Positions 6,363-12,642 of a stretch of 14,267 bases of DNA are shown here, in pieces (within the stretch, counting starts at the first letter, position 1; each line of letters opens with the position of its first letter). The position numbers and the translations under genes are program-made. The notes below the pieces were generated by a model, which was not told the DNA's origin, did no database searches, and was given only the letters and a program-made list of their open reading frames with translations. The stretch is from Clostridiales bacterium UBA7273 (lineage in GTDB: Bacteria > Bacillota > Clostridia > Oscillospirales > Oscillospiraceae): assembly GCA_002472405.1 (NCBI GenBank), contig DKRV01000048.1, positions 52,615 to 66,881 of the forward strand. The letters are read 5' to 3'.

Positions 6363-7838
6363 TTATCCGAGGCTCTTTTCGAGCTTTTCGATGCCGACGC
6401 GCATTCTGCGCAGGGTCTCGTCCTTGCCGAGGATGCGGCAGATCTCGACAGCGCCGCCGGGCGTTACGGCCTTGCCGGCCGCGGCGATACGCACGGGCCA
6501 CATGACCTTCGCATTTTTGCACTCGCACTTTTCGGCCATGCCGGTCATGGCGGCGAGGATGTTCTCGTCGCACCAGTCGGAAATGCCCTCGAAAACGGGC
6601 AGCATGGCGCGCAGCATCTCAAGCGAGCCGGCCTCATCGGTCTTGCTCTTTTTGTGGATATAAAGCGCCGTGTCGTACTCGGGCAGCTCGTCGAAGAAAT
6701 CGAGCTTATCGGGAATGTCGGTGAGAACCTCCGTGCGCTGCTGCAAAAGCGCGGCGATAGCGGCGGCGCTTATCTCGGGCTTTTTGACGGCCTTGCGGAT
6801 AAACGGCTCGGCGGCCTCGGCAAAGGCCTCGGGGCTCATGGCGCGGATGTATTCGGCGTTAAAATACTTGAGCTTTTCGATATCGAAGATAGCAGGGGAC
6901 TTGGAGATGCCCTTTATGTCGAATATCTCGGCAAGCTCCTGCATGGAGAATATCTCGCGCTCGCCGCCGGGGCTCCAGCCGAGAAGAGCAACATAGTTGA
7001 CAACGGCGTCGGTGAGATAGCCCTGCGCGATAAGATCTTCATACGAGGGGTCGCCGTGGCGCTTGCTCATCTTGTTGTGCGCATCGCGCATGACCGGCGA
7101 GCAGTGGACATAGGCCGGGATCTCCCAGCCGAAGCCCTCGTACAGCAGATTGTATTTCGGCGAGCTTGAAAGATACTCCGAGCCGCGCACGACATGGGTT
7201 ATGCCCATGAGGTGATCGTCGATGACGTTTGCAAAGTTATATGTCGGCAGTCCGTCGCGCTTTATGAGCACCTGATCGTCAAGTGTCGAGTTTTCAACGG
7301 TGATATCGCCGAAAATCTCGTCGTGGAACGTGGTGCTGCCCTCCTCGGGTATCTTCTGACGCACAACGAACGGCTCGCCGGCCGAGGCCTTTGCGTCGCT
7401 TTCCTCGCGGCTGAGGAAGCGGCAGGGATCGGCGACCTTTTCAAAGCCCTCGGTCTCCTCCTGCTTTTCGCAGAAGCAGCGGTAGGCGTGACCCTTCTCG
7501 ATGAGAAGGTCGGCGTACTTGCCGTAAAGATCGCGGCGCTCGGTCTGAACATAGGGGCCGACAGGGCCTCCGACGTCGGGGCCTTCATCGTGATCAAGGC
7601 CGCACTCGGCCATCGTGCGGTAGATAACGTCAACCGCGCCCTCGACCAGACGCTCCTGGTCGGTGTCCTCGATGCGGAGAATGAATTTTCCGCCGCTGTG
7701 GCGCGCTATGAGCCATGTGTACAGCGCGGTGCGCAGATTGCCCACATGCATATATCCCGTGGGGCTGGGGGCAAATCTCGTGCGTACCTCGCCCTTGGGT
7801 ATGCGAGCCTCCATTTGCTCGAACCATGTCATATCCAT
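6363..7838 (-). CDS. gltX: Glutamyl-tRNA synthetase
   Basis: A class I synthetase of 491 residues, normal for the family, that charges tRNA-Glu. The ATP-binding HIGH motif appears as HVGN (31-34) within RFAPSPTGYMHVGNLRTALY, glutamate-site residues lie in RIEDTDQER (55-63), and KMSKR (256-260) within NKMSKRHGD. The C-terminal anticodon-binding part is present, so the gene is intact. It may also charge tRNA-Gln for the amidotransferase route, as in most Firmicutes, but that cannot be judged here. The start is supported by GGAGG 8 bases before the ATG. It heads the operon with the two-component pair and is driven by the promoter whose -35 box overlaps that of trpS. Confidence 0.97.
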   Translation of the reverse strand: MDMTWFEQMEARIPKGEVRTRFAPSPTGYMHVGNLRTALYTWLIARHSGGKFILRIEDTDQERLVEGAVDVIYRTMAECGLDHDEGPDVGGPVGPYVQTERRDLYGKYADLLIEKGHAYRCFCEKQEETEGFEKVADPCRFLSREESDAKASAGEPFVVRQKIPEEGSTTFHDEIFGDITVENSTLDDQVLIKRDGLPTYNFANVIDDHLMGITHVVRGSEYLSSSPKYNLLYEGFGWEIPAYVHCSPVMRDAHNKMSKRHGDPSYEDLIAQGYLTDAVVNYVALLGWSPGGEREIFSMQELAEIFDIKGISKSPAIFDIEKLKYFNAEYIRAMSPEAFAEAAEPFIRKAVKKPEISAAAIAALLQQRTEVLTDIPDKLDFFDELPEYDTALYIHKKSKTDEAGSLEMLRAMLPVFEGISDWCDENILAAMTGMAEKCECKNAKVMWPVRIAAAGKAVTPGGAVEICRILGKDETLRRMRVGIEKLEKSLG

Positions 7839-7870
7839 AAACTTTTCCTCCGAAAAACATAGATAACAAC

Positions 7871-7899
7871 AGTGTAAAATGTATTTTGGCAGTTGTCAA
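7871..7899 (-). promoter_or_regulatory. Promoter of gltX
   Basis: On the minus strand: TTGACA (7899-7894, perfect -35), a 17-base spacer, and TACACT (7876-7871, -10). Transcription would start near 7864, giving a leader of only about 25 bases with the ribosome binding site in it. That is far too short for a T-box leader. The -35 box overlaps the trpS -35 box by five bases. Confidence 0.75.
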
Positions 7900-7921
7900 G
7901 TGACAGTTAAGATGGTAAAAT
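7893..7921 (+). promoter_or_regulatory. Promoter of trpS
   Basis: On the plus strand: TTGTCA (7893-7898, -35), a 17-base spacer, and TAAAAT (7916-7921, -10). Transcription would start near 7928, about 36 bases before the ATG, so no T-box or trp-type leader can fit. The region around the -35 boxes contains the small inverted repeat TGTCA-ag-TGACA (7894-7905), centred between the two promoters. Confidence 0.75.
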
Positions 7922-7963
7922 GCTATTTTAGATTAGTATCAGATCAAACAGGAGATAACTCAA

Positions 7964-8974
7964 ATGGAAGAGATAAAAAAGAAAAGCATGCTGTCGGGCA
8001 TCCAGCCCTCGGGCGATCTTCACCTCGGCAATTATTTGGGAGCCGTGAAAAACTGGGGCGCAAGAGCCGATGAATTTGACTGCTATTATTTTATGGCCGA
8101 TCTGCACACGCTCACCGTGCGCCAGGATCCTAAGCTGCTGCGCCGCCGCAGCCTCGAGCAGCTTGCCCAGTACATTGCCTGCGGCATAGACCCGGAAAAG
8201 AACGTTCTGTTCCTGCAAAGCCATGTTCACGAGCATGCAGAGCTTGGCTGGATACTCAACTGCTACACCATGTTCGGCGAGCTCAGCCGCATGACGCAGT
8301 TTAAGGATAAGTGCGCAAAGAACGCCGACAATATAAACGGCGGACTGTTCACCTATCCCAGCCTCATGGCGGCGGATATCCTGCTGTATCAGGCAGACTA
8401 TGTTCCCGTCGGCGAGGATCAGCGCCAGCACTGCGAGCTTACGCGCGATATAGCCGTGCGCTTTAACAACCTCTACGGCGAGACCTTCAAGGTCCCCGAG
8501 GCGTATATCCCCAAGGCCGGCGCGCGCGTTATGGGACTCGGAAACCCCACCTCGAAGATGAGCAAATCCGATCCCAACGGCTGCGTTTTCCTTATGGAAA
8601 AGCCCGAGGATATCGCTCGCAAGTTCAAGCGCGCCATAACCGACTCCGACACCGAAAACTGCGTGCACTTTGACCCGGCGAACAAGCCCGGCGTTTCAAA
8701 CCTCATGAACATCTATTCCGCAGTCACCGGCAAGAGCATTGACGAGATAGAGCGCGAATTTGAAGGTCAGGGCTACGGCGTTTTCAAGCCTGCAGTCGGC
8801 GACGCCGTTATCGAGACCCTGCGCCCGATCCGCGAGGAGGCAACGCGCCTGCTTGCGGACAAGGCCTATCTTTGCAGCGTCTACACCGAGGGCGCGCAGA
8901 AGGCAAGCGTCATTGCGCGCAAGACCCTCCGCAAGGTATATAAGAAGGTAGGTCTCGTAGAAAAGCCCTTCTAA
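7964..8974 (+). CDS. trpS: Tryptophanyl-tRNA synthetase
   Basis: A class I synthetase of 336 residues that charges tRNA-Trp; the length is usual for the bacterial enzyme. Motifs: SGIQPSGDLHLGNYLGA with the HIGH equivalent HLGN (20-23), the TrpRS-specific GEDQRQHCELTRDIA (150-164), and KMSKS (198-202) within PTSKMSKSDPNG. AGGAG lies 8-9 bases before the ATG. The next gene starts 21 bases after its stop, so trpS probably leads an operon with the two cell-surface glycan genes. The gene is intact. Confidence 0.97.
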   Translation: MEEIKKKSMLSGIQPSGDLHLGNYLGAVKNWGARADEFDCYYFMADLHTLTVRQDPKLLRRRSLEQLAQYIACGIDPEKNVLFLQSHVHEHAELGWILNCYTMFGELSRMTQFKDKCAKNADNINGGLFTYPSLMAADILLYQADYVPVGEDQRQHCELTRDIAVRFNNLYGETFKVPEAYIPKAGARVMGLGNPTSKMSKSDPNGCVFLMEKPEDIARKFKRAITDSDTENCVHFDPANKPGVSNLMNIYSAVTGKSIDEIEREFEGQGYGVFKPAVGDAVIETLRPIREEATRLLADKAYLCSVYTEGAQKASVIARKTLRKVYKKVGLVEKPF

Positions 8975-8995
8975 TTTCACTGGAGATATATAGAT

Positions 8996-10111
8996 ATGAT
9001 CGATCTAAGTTTTGATGTCTGGAAGAACATCCTGCTCGCGCTGGCTGTCGCGTTTATCATTTCCTTTGCCGCGACGCCCGTTGTCAGTTCCTTTGCCAAA
9101 AAGGTCGGAGCGATCGACATTCCGGACAAAAAGCGCCATATTCACAGCCACCCCATACCGCGCATGGGCGGCCTTGCTATATTCCTGGGCTTTCTGCTGT
9201 CGGTGCTGCTGTTTGCAAACATAACGCCGCAGGTTCGCGGCATTCTGCTCGGTGCTATCCTCATCGTCGTTGTCGGCGCGATCGACGACGTGATGAACCT
9301 CAACGCATGGCTTAAGTTCTGCGTGCAGATAGTCGCGGCGGTCATCGCCGTTTTGTCCGGCGTTATCATAAACGTTGTGTCAAATCCGCTGCTTATAACG
9401 AGCGAGCAGGCCGTGACCATCGGCATCCTCGCCGTTCCCGTGACCATACTGTGGATAGTCGGCGTAACAAACTCTGTTAACCTCATCGACGGGCTTGACG
9501 GTCTCGCCTGCGGCGTTTCCGCCATCGCGTCGCTGACGATGCTCGTCGTGTCGCTTCTTGTGTCCGATGCGAACATCAACGTCGCAGTCATCCTCGCCGC
9601 GCTCTGCGGCGGATGCCTGGGCTTTATCCCGTATAACCTCAACCCGGCGAAGATATTCATGGGCGATACCGGCGCGCTGCTGCTGGGATATGTTCTGGCG
9701 ACGGTCTCGGTCATCGGAATGTTCAAGTTCTATGCCGTCGTTACCTTTGTCCTGCCGGTGCTCGCGCTTGCCGTTCCGCTTTCGGACACGATTTTTGCCT
9801 TCACGCGCCGCATCCTGCACGGGCAAAGCCCCTTCCATGCCGATAGGGGACACTTTCACCACAAGCTGCTGGACATGGGCCTGAGCCAGAAGCAGGCCGT
9901 CGCCGTGCTCTACGCCGTTTCGGCCATCCTCGGCCTTGCCGCGGTGCTGCTGACCTCGACAGGTATCATTCGCGTCGTCGTTGCCGTCATCGCCTTTGTC
10001 ATCGCCGTGTGCATATGGCTGTTCGTGTTCAGAAACAACAACAATATCCATCCGCTGCCGCACGAGAAGCCGGCGGATGAGTCCGGGGAGGCCGACAGCA
10101 AAAATGAGTAA
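8996..10111 (+). CDS. tagO: Undecaprenyl-phosphate sugar-1-phosphate transferase (TagO/WecA type)
   Basis: A polytopic membrane enzyme of 371 residues in the MraY/WecA/TagO family. It would transfer a sugar-1-phosphate, most likely GlcNAc-1-P, from UDP-sugar to undecaprenyl phosphate at the cytoplasmic face, the first step of teichoic-acid-like or other surface polymers. Many hydrophobic helices are visible. Family motifs are all present: DIPDKKRHIHSHPIPRMGG (41-59), the Asp pair D97-D98, NLIDGLDGL (162-170) with metal-binding aspartates, FMGDTGALLLG (221-231), and the HADRGHFHHKLL histidine motif (281-292) characteristic of the WecA/TagO branch rather than MraY. GGAG lies 10 bases before the ATG. 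It overlaps the epimerase gene by 8 bases, which supports a shared pathway. The acceptor polymer is unknown. Confidence 0.93.
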   Translation: MIDLSFDVWKNILLALAVAFIISFAATPVVSSFAKKVGAIDIPDKKRHIHSHPIPRMGGLAIFLGFLLSVLLFANITPQVRGILLGAILIVVVGAIDDVMNLNAWLKFCVQIVAAVIAVLSGVIINVVSNPLLITSEQAVTIGILAVPVTILWIVGVTNSVNLIDGLDGLACGVSAIASLTMLVVSLLVSDANINVAVILAALCGGCLGFIPYNLNPAKIFMGDTGALLLGYVLATVSVIGMFKFYAVVTFVLPVLALAVPLSDTIFAFTRRILHGQSPFHADRGHFHHKLLDMGLSQKQAVAVLYAVSAILGLAAVLLTSTGIIRVVVAVIAFVIAVCIWLFVFRNNNNIHPLPHEKPADESGEADSKNE

Positions 10112-11240
10112 GCTTAAAGTCATGTCCGTTTTCGGCACGCGCCCGGAAGCGATAAAAATGGCGCCGCTCGCGCTTGAGCTTCAGCGCCGCGAGAGCATCG
10201 AAAGCCTCATCTGCGTCACCGCGCAGCACCGCGAGATGCTCGATTCCGTGATGCACTGCTTCGGCCTGAGGGCCGACGCAGATCTCAATATCATGGGCAA
10301 AAACCAGACACTTACCGATGTCACCGTCAAGGCGCTCAAGGGTCTTGAGGGCTGCTTTGCGGAGTTTCGCCCCGATCTCGTCCTTGTCCACGGCGACACG
10401 AGCACGACCTTCTCCGCCGCGCTCGCCGCGTTCTATGCAAAAATACCCGTCGGCCATGTCGAGGCCGGCCTGCGCACCTATGATCGCTACAGCCCGTTCC
10501 CCGAGGAGATGAATCGCTGCCTCGTCGGCCGCCTTGCAACGCTGCACTTTGCGCCGACGGCGAAGAACGCGGAAAATCTGCGCGCCGAGGCCGTCACCGG
10601 CGATATCTTCGTCACCGGCAACACCGTCATCGACGCAATGAAATACACAGTCGGCGACGGCGGCTTTGCCTCGAGCGAGCTTAAAAGCATCAACTTTTCA
10701 AAGCGCGTCATTGCAATGACCTGCCACCGCCGCGAAAACTACGGCGAGCCGATGAAGAATATCTTCTCCGCCGTGCGCACCGTTGCGCTGACGCATCCCG
10801 ACGTTGAGATCGTCTATCCCGTGCATCTGTCGCCAGTCGTGCGCGGCGCGGCAAACGAGTACCTTGCGAATCTGCCGAACGTGCACCTCATCGAGCCGCT
10901 CGATGCGATGGATATGCACCGGCTCATGAGCGCAAGCTACATGGTCATGACCGACTCCGGCGGCATTCAGGAGGAGGCGCCCTCGCTGGGCAAGCCTGTC
11001 CTCGTCCTGCGCCGCGAGACCGAGCGCCCCGAGGCCGTTGCTGCCGGCACGGTCAAGCTCACCGGTGTTGACCGCAACGATATCATCCGCGATGCCGACG
11101 AGCTGCTCACCGGCGGCGAAATGTACCAGAGCATGGCGCACGCCGTCAACCCCTATGGCGACGGCCACGCCTGCGAGCGCATCGCCGACGCTATCGAGTT
11201 CTCCTTCGGTCTGCGTGAAACCCGACCCTCCGCTTTTTAG
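10104..11240 (+). CDS. wecB: UDP-N-acetylglucosamine 2-epimerase (non-hydrolysing)
   Basis: Interconverts UDP-GlcNAc and UDP-ManNAc, supplying ManNAc units for surface glycans such as teichoic-acid linkage units. The 378-residue length is normal. Visible motifs: GTRPEAIKMAPL (11-22), HGDTST (96-101, Asp98), GHVEAGLRT (117-125, Glu120), PFPEEMNR (131-138), TCHRREN (206-212) and TDSGGIQEEAP (283-293), covering the known catalytic and UDP-binding residues. The frame is open further upstream, but I start it at the ATG at 10104: this gives the standard MSKLKVMSVFGTRPE N-terminus and an ATGAGTAA overlap with tagO, with GGGGAGG about 13 bases before. The protein ends RPSAF and its TAG stop is part of the TTTTTAG end of repeat copy 3, so the last residue comes from the element. 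Confidence 0.95.
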   Translation: MSKLKVMSVFGTRPEAIKMAPLALELQRRESIESLICVTAQHREMLDSVMHCFGLRADADLNIMGKNQTLTDVTVKALKGLEGCFAEFRPDLVLVHGDTSTTFSAALAAFYAKIPVGHVEAGLRTYDRYSPFPEEMNRCLVGRLATLHFAPTAKNAENLRAEAVTGDIFVTGNTVIDAMKYTVGDGGFASSELKSINFSKRVIAMTCHRRENYGEPMKNIFSAVRTVALTHPDVEIVYPVHLSPVVRGAANEYLANLPNVHLIEPLDAMDMHRLMSASYMVMTDSGGIQEEAPSLGKPVLVLRRETERPEAVAAGTVKLTGVDRNDIIRDADELLTGGEMYQSMAHAVNPYGDGHACERIADAIEFSFGLRETRPSAF

Positions 11241-11758
11241 AGGCGAATTGACGCACCTACCAATACATATATCTCTGGTATCCCGGTGTCGAAATTACCG
11301 ACGAAACCGTGACGTTTCGCGCTACATTAGTGCAGTGCTGAATTTTGCACCGCACTCCATTGGCTCTTCTGTCAAGGTGAGCAGGCTGCTTTGCTGCCGA
11401 GGGGGTTCGGTGGCGCATTGACGTTGCTGCGGATACGGTAATTGCGGTGTCCCGGTATCGAGGCTGCGCAGGAAACCGTAACAAAACGGGCGGCCAATGG
11501 CCGCCCCTACGACTATATATTTAATTTCCGACTAAATCAGTACATTCGGAACGGATGAATCCGGTCCCTACGATTCTATTTTGGTACCGACGTAGCCGCC
11601 ACAACGGAACAGGCAAGCCTGTTCCCTACAAGGGTGCGGCAAAAAAGCTTAGCACCGCACTAATGTATGGCGAGGCAACCGCGGTTTCGCCGGCAACTTC
11701 GACACCGGGATACCAGAGATATATGTATAGGTGACTGCCTCAATGCGCCTCTAAAAAA
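11234..11758. repeat. Inverted-repeat element, copy 3 (largest, composite)
   Basis: A 525-base element with imperfect terminal inverted repeats of about 115 bases. The left end reads TTTTTAGAGGCGAATTGACG; the right end, on the other strand, TTTTTTAGAGGCGCATTGAG. Both arms share ATACATATATCTCTGGTATC followed by CCGGTGTCGAA, and both end near ATTAGTGC(A/G)GTGCT. Inside are a second left-end-like piece of the copy 1 subtype (GGCGCATTGACG from 11412, then GGATACGG and CCCGGTATCGAGG), a palindrome GGGCGGCCA-a-TGGCCGCCC (11488-11506), and the GGAACAGGC-AA-GCCTGTTCC core (11606-11625) shared with copy 1. It is thus a nested mosaic. Small open frames inside are not supported as genes. No transposase is seen. 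Confidence 0.8.
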
Positions 11759-11774
11759 CGGCGATAAAAAACAC

Positions 11775-11803
11775 TTGATTTTTTGCGTGGGATTAGGTAG
11801 AAT
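11775..11803 (+). promoter_or_regulatory. Promoter of the PH-like-domain gene
   Basis: TTGATT (11775-11780, -35), a 17-base spacer and TAGAAT (11798-11803, -10). Transcription would start near 11810, giving a leader of about 23 bases that includes TGAGGAG. The promoter begins 16 bases after the right end of repeat copy 3, so the element stops just short of it. Confidence 0.65.
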
Positions 11804-11832
11804 ATCATAGCACAATGTGAGGAGTGACCGCG

Positions 11833-12234
11833 ATGGCAAAGCTCGTTTCAAAGATAGTCGAGATATGGCACGACCGCAAGCGCATACTCGGCATGCCGAT
11901 AAGCTTCACGCGATACGCCTTGAGCGAGGACAGGCTGTTCCTGAGCCGCGGCTTCCTGAATGTCAAGCATGACGAGATCGTGCTGTACCGTGTGCGCGAT
12001 CTGCGCGTTTCGGTGTCGCTGTGGCAGCGCATTTTCGGCGTCGGCTCGGTGACGGTGGTCTCGACGGATAAGAGTATCCCGGAGCTGACGCTCAAGAACA
12101 TCCGCCAGCCGAACGAGGTCAAGGAGCTCATCCATGAGCACGTCGAGAAAATGAAGATCGAGCGCCGCATGCGCATCGGCGAGATGAGCATGGACATGGA
12201 CGACGATTCGATAGATCTCGAGGATATTAATTAA
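11833..12234 (+). CDS. Small PH-like (bPH_2) domain protein
   Basis: A 133-residue protein resembling the bacterial pleckstrin-homology-like family (bPH_2, formerly DUF304). Residues about 22-82 give the expected strands: TRYALSEDRLFLSRGFLNVKHDEIVLYRVRDLRVSVS, with the family's characteristic turn into LWQRIFGVGSVTVVS. There is no transmembrane segment, unlike YdbS-type relatives, so it is probably cytosolic. The C-terminus is a charged helix (about 95-115) followed by an acidic tail rich in Asp, Glu and Met. Function is unknown for this type. I choose the ATG at 11833 over an in-frame GTG at 11824 because TGAGGAG lies 8 bases ahead of the ATG and overlaps the GTG. It has its own promoter and no operon partner. 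Confidence 0.82.
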   Translation: MAKLVSKIVEIWHDRKRILGMPISFTRYALSEDRLFLSRGFLNVKHDEIVLYRVRDLRVSVSLWQRIFGVGSVTVVSTDKSIPELTLKNIRQPNEVKELIHEHVEKMKIERRMRIGEMSMDMDDDSIDLEDIN

Positions 12235-12266
12235 ACGCAATCGGCCTTGCGCCGCTTGTTATATAT

Positions 12267-12307
12267 GGATAGGTATCGAAGTGGTCATAACGGCCCTGAC
12301 TCGAAAT
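12267..12307 (+). pseudogene. tRNA-Ser(CGA) 5' half, broken at the anticodon loop
   Basis: The sequence aligns with the intact tRNA-Ser at 12448: acceptor 5' strand GGATAGG, D-arm TATCGAAGTGGTCATAACGG, then anticodon loop CTCGAAA (anticodon CGA). Similarity ends at the T after the loop. The next bases do not pair with the 5' strand of the anticodon stem, and no T-arm or CCTATCC acceptor strand follows. The acceptor strand differs from the intact gene (GGATAGG against GGAGGGC), so this is a distinct tRNA-Ser gene that lost its 3' half, not a recent duplicate. A break in the anticodon loop is typical of tyrosine-recombinase attachment sites. Confidence 0.7.
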
Positions 12308-12336
12308 GCGCGTTGGCTCTGGCCGTTTTCTCCGCT

Positions 12337-12363
12337 GAAAATCCTTGATTTATAAGGGTTTTC
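12337..12363. repeat. Imperfect hairpin between broken and intact tRNA-Ser
   Basis: GAAAATCCTT (12337-12346) pairs with AAGGGTTTTC (12354-12363) with one T-G wobble over a 7-base loop. No T-run follows on the plus strand. The sequence lies in the otherwise featureless, AT-richer stretch 12308-12447, which holds no gene I can support. It may be remnant DNA from the end of an integrated element. Confidence 0.4.
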
Positions 12364-12447
12364 GCCAGTTCAAATTTCAAAATTTCATACCGTTCTTGCC
12401 TGTTTTTCTTGCATTTTCTCCACGCACGGAAAACAGTTGAGATATAC

Positions 12448-12539
12448 GGAGGGCTATCGAAGCGGTCATAACGAGAACGACTCGAAATCGTTTGACGGCT
12501 AAAAACCGTCCGTGGGTTCGAATCCCACGCCCTCCGCCA
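12448..12539 (+). tRNA. tRNA-Ser (anticodon CGA)
   Basis: A complete class II tRNA. Acceptor strands GGAGGGC (12448-12454) and GCCCTCC (12529-12535) pair perfectly; the discriminator is G and CCA is encoded. Anticodon stem AACGA/TCGTT flanks the loop CTCGAAA, anticodon CGA, which reads UCG serine codons. The long variable arm (GACGG-ctaaaaa-CCGTC) is the serine hallmark, and the T-arm is GTGGG-TTCGAAT-CCCAC. A terminator follows 8 bases later. It lies next to an integrase gene, as many tRNA attachment sites do. Confidence 0.96.
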
Positions 12540-12547
12540 CCGAAAAA

Positions 12548-12595
12548 CCCAGTCATATCAAGGCTTTGCGCCCATATGACTGGGCTTTTCTTTTT
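12548..12595. terminator. Bidirectional terminator between tRNA-Ser and integrase
   Basis: CCCAGTCATAT (12548-12558) and ATATGACTGGG (12574-12584) form a perfect 11-bp stem. On the plus strand CTTTTCTTTTT follows, ending the tRNA transcript; on the minus strand the stem is followed by TTTTT (AAAAA at 12543-12547), which would end the integrase transcript. Confidence 0.9.
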
Positions 12596-12612
12596 GCTGA
12601 TCTGCCATAACT

Positions 12613-12642
12613 GCACATGATTTTCGGCAAGAAATCATGTGC
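12613..12642. repeat. Perfect 11-bp inverted repeat across the integrase stop codon
   Basis: GCACATGATTT (12613-12623) and AAATCATGTGC (12632-12642) are exact complements with an 8-base loop. The integrase stop codon (minus strand, 12637-12635) lies in the right arm. No T-run follows. It could slow decay of the int mRNA, limit transcription, or be a recombinase-binding site next to the attachment region. Confidence 0.6.

Noticed and set aside
6147..7169. A 340-residue plus-strand open frame opposite gltX and the response regulator.
   Set aside because: It spans two well-identified genes on the other strand and has no family motif; long antisense frames also lie opposite trpS, int and the sensor kinase for the same compositional reason.
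9981..10103. A longer N-terminus for the epimerase starting at 9981.
   Set aside because: The extra 41 residues are the out-of-frame end of the transferase gene; family members begin just before GTRPE, matching the ATG at 10104.
11038..11421. A 127-residue plus-strand frame running from the epimerase gene into repeat copy 3.
   Set aside because: Its first half is out of frame with the epimerase and its second half is repeat sequence; there is no start signal.
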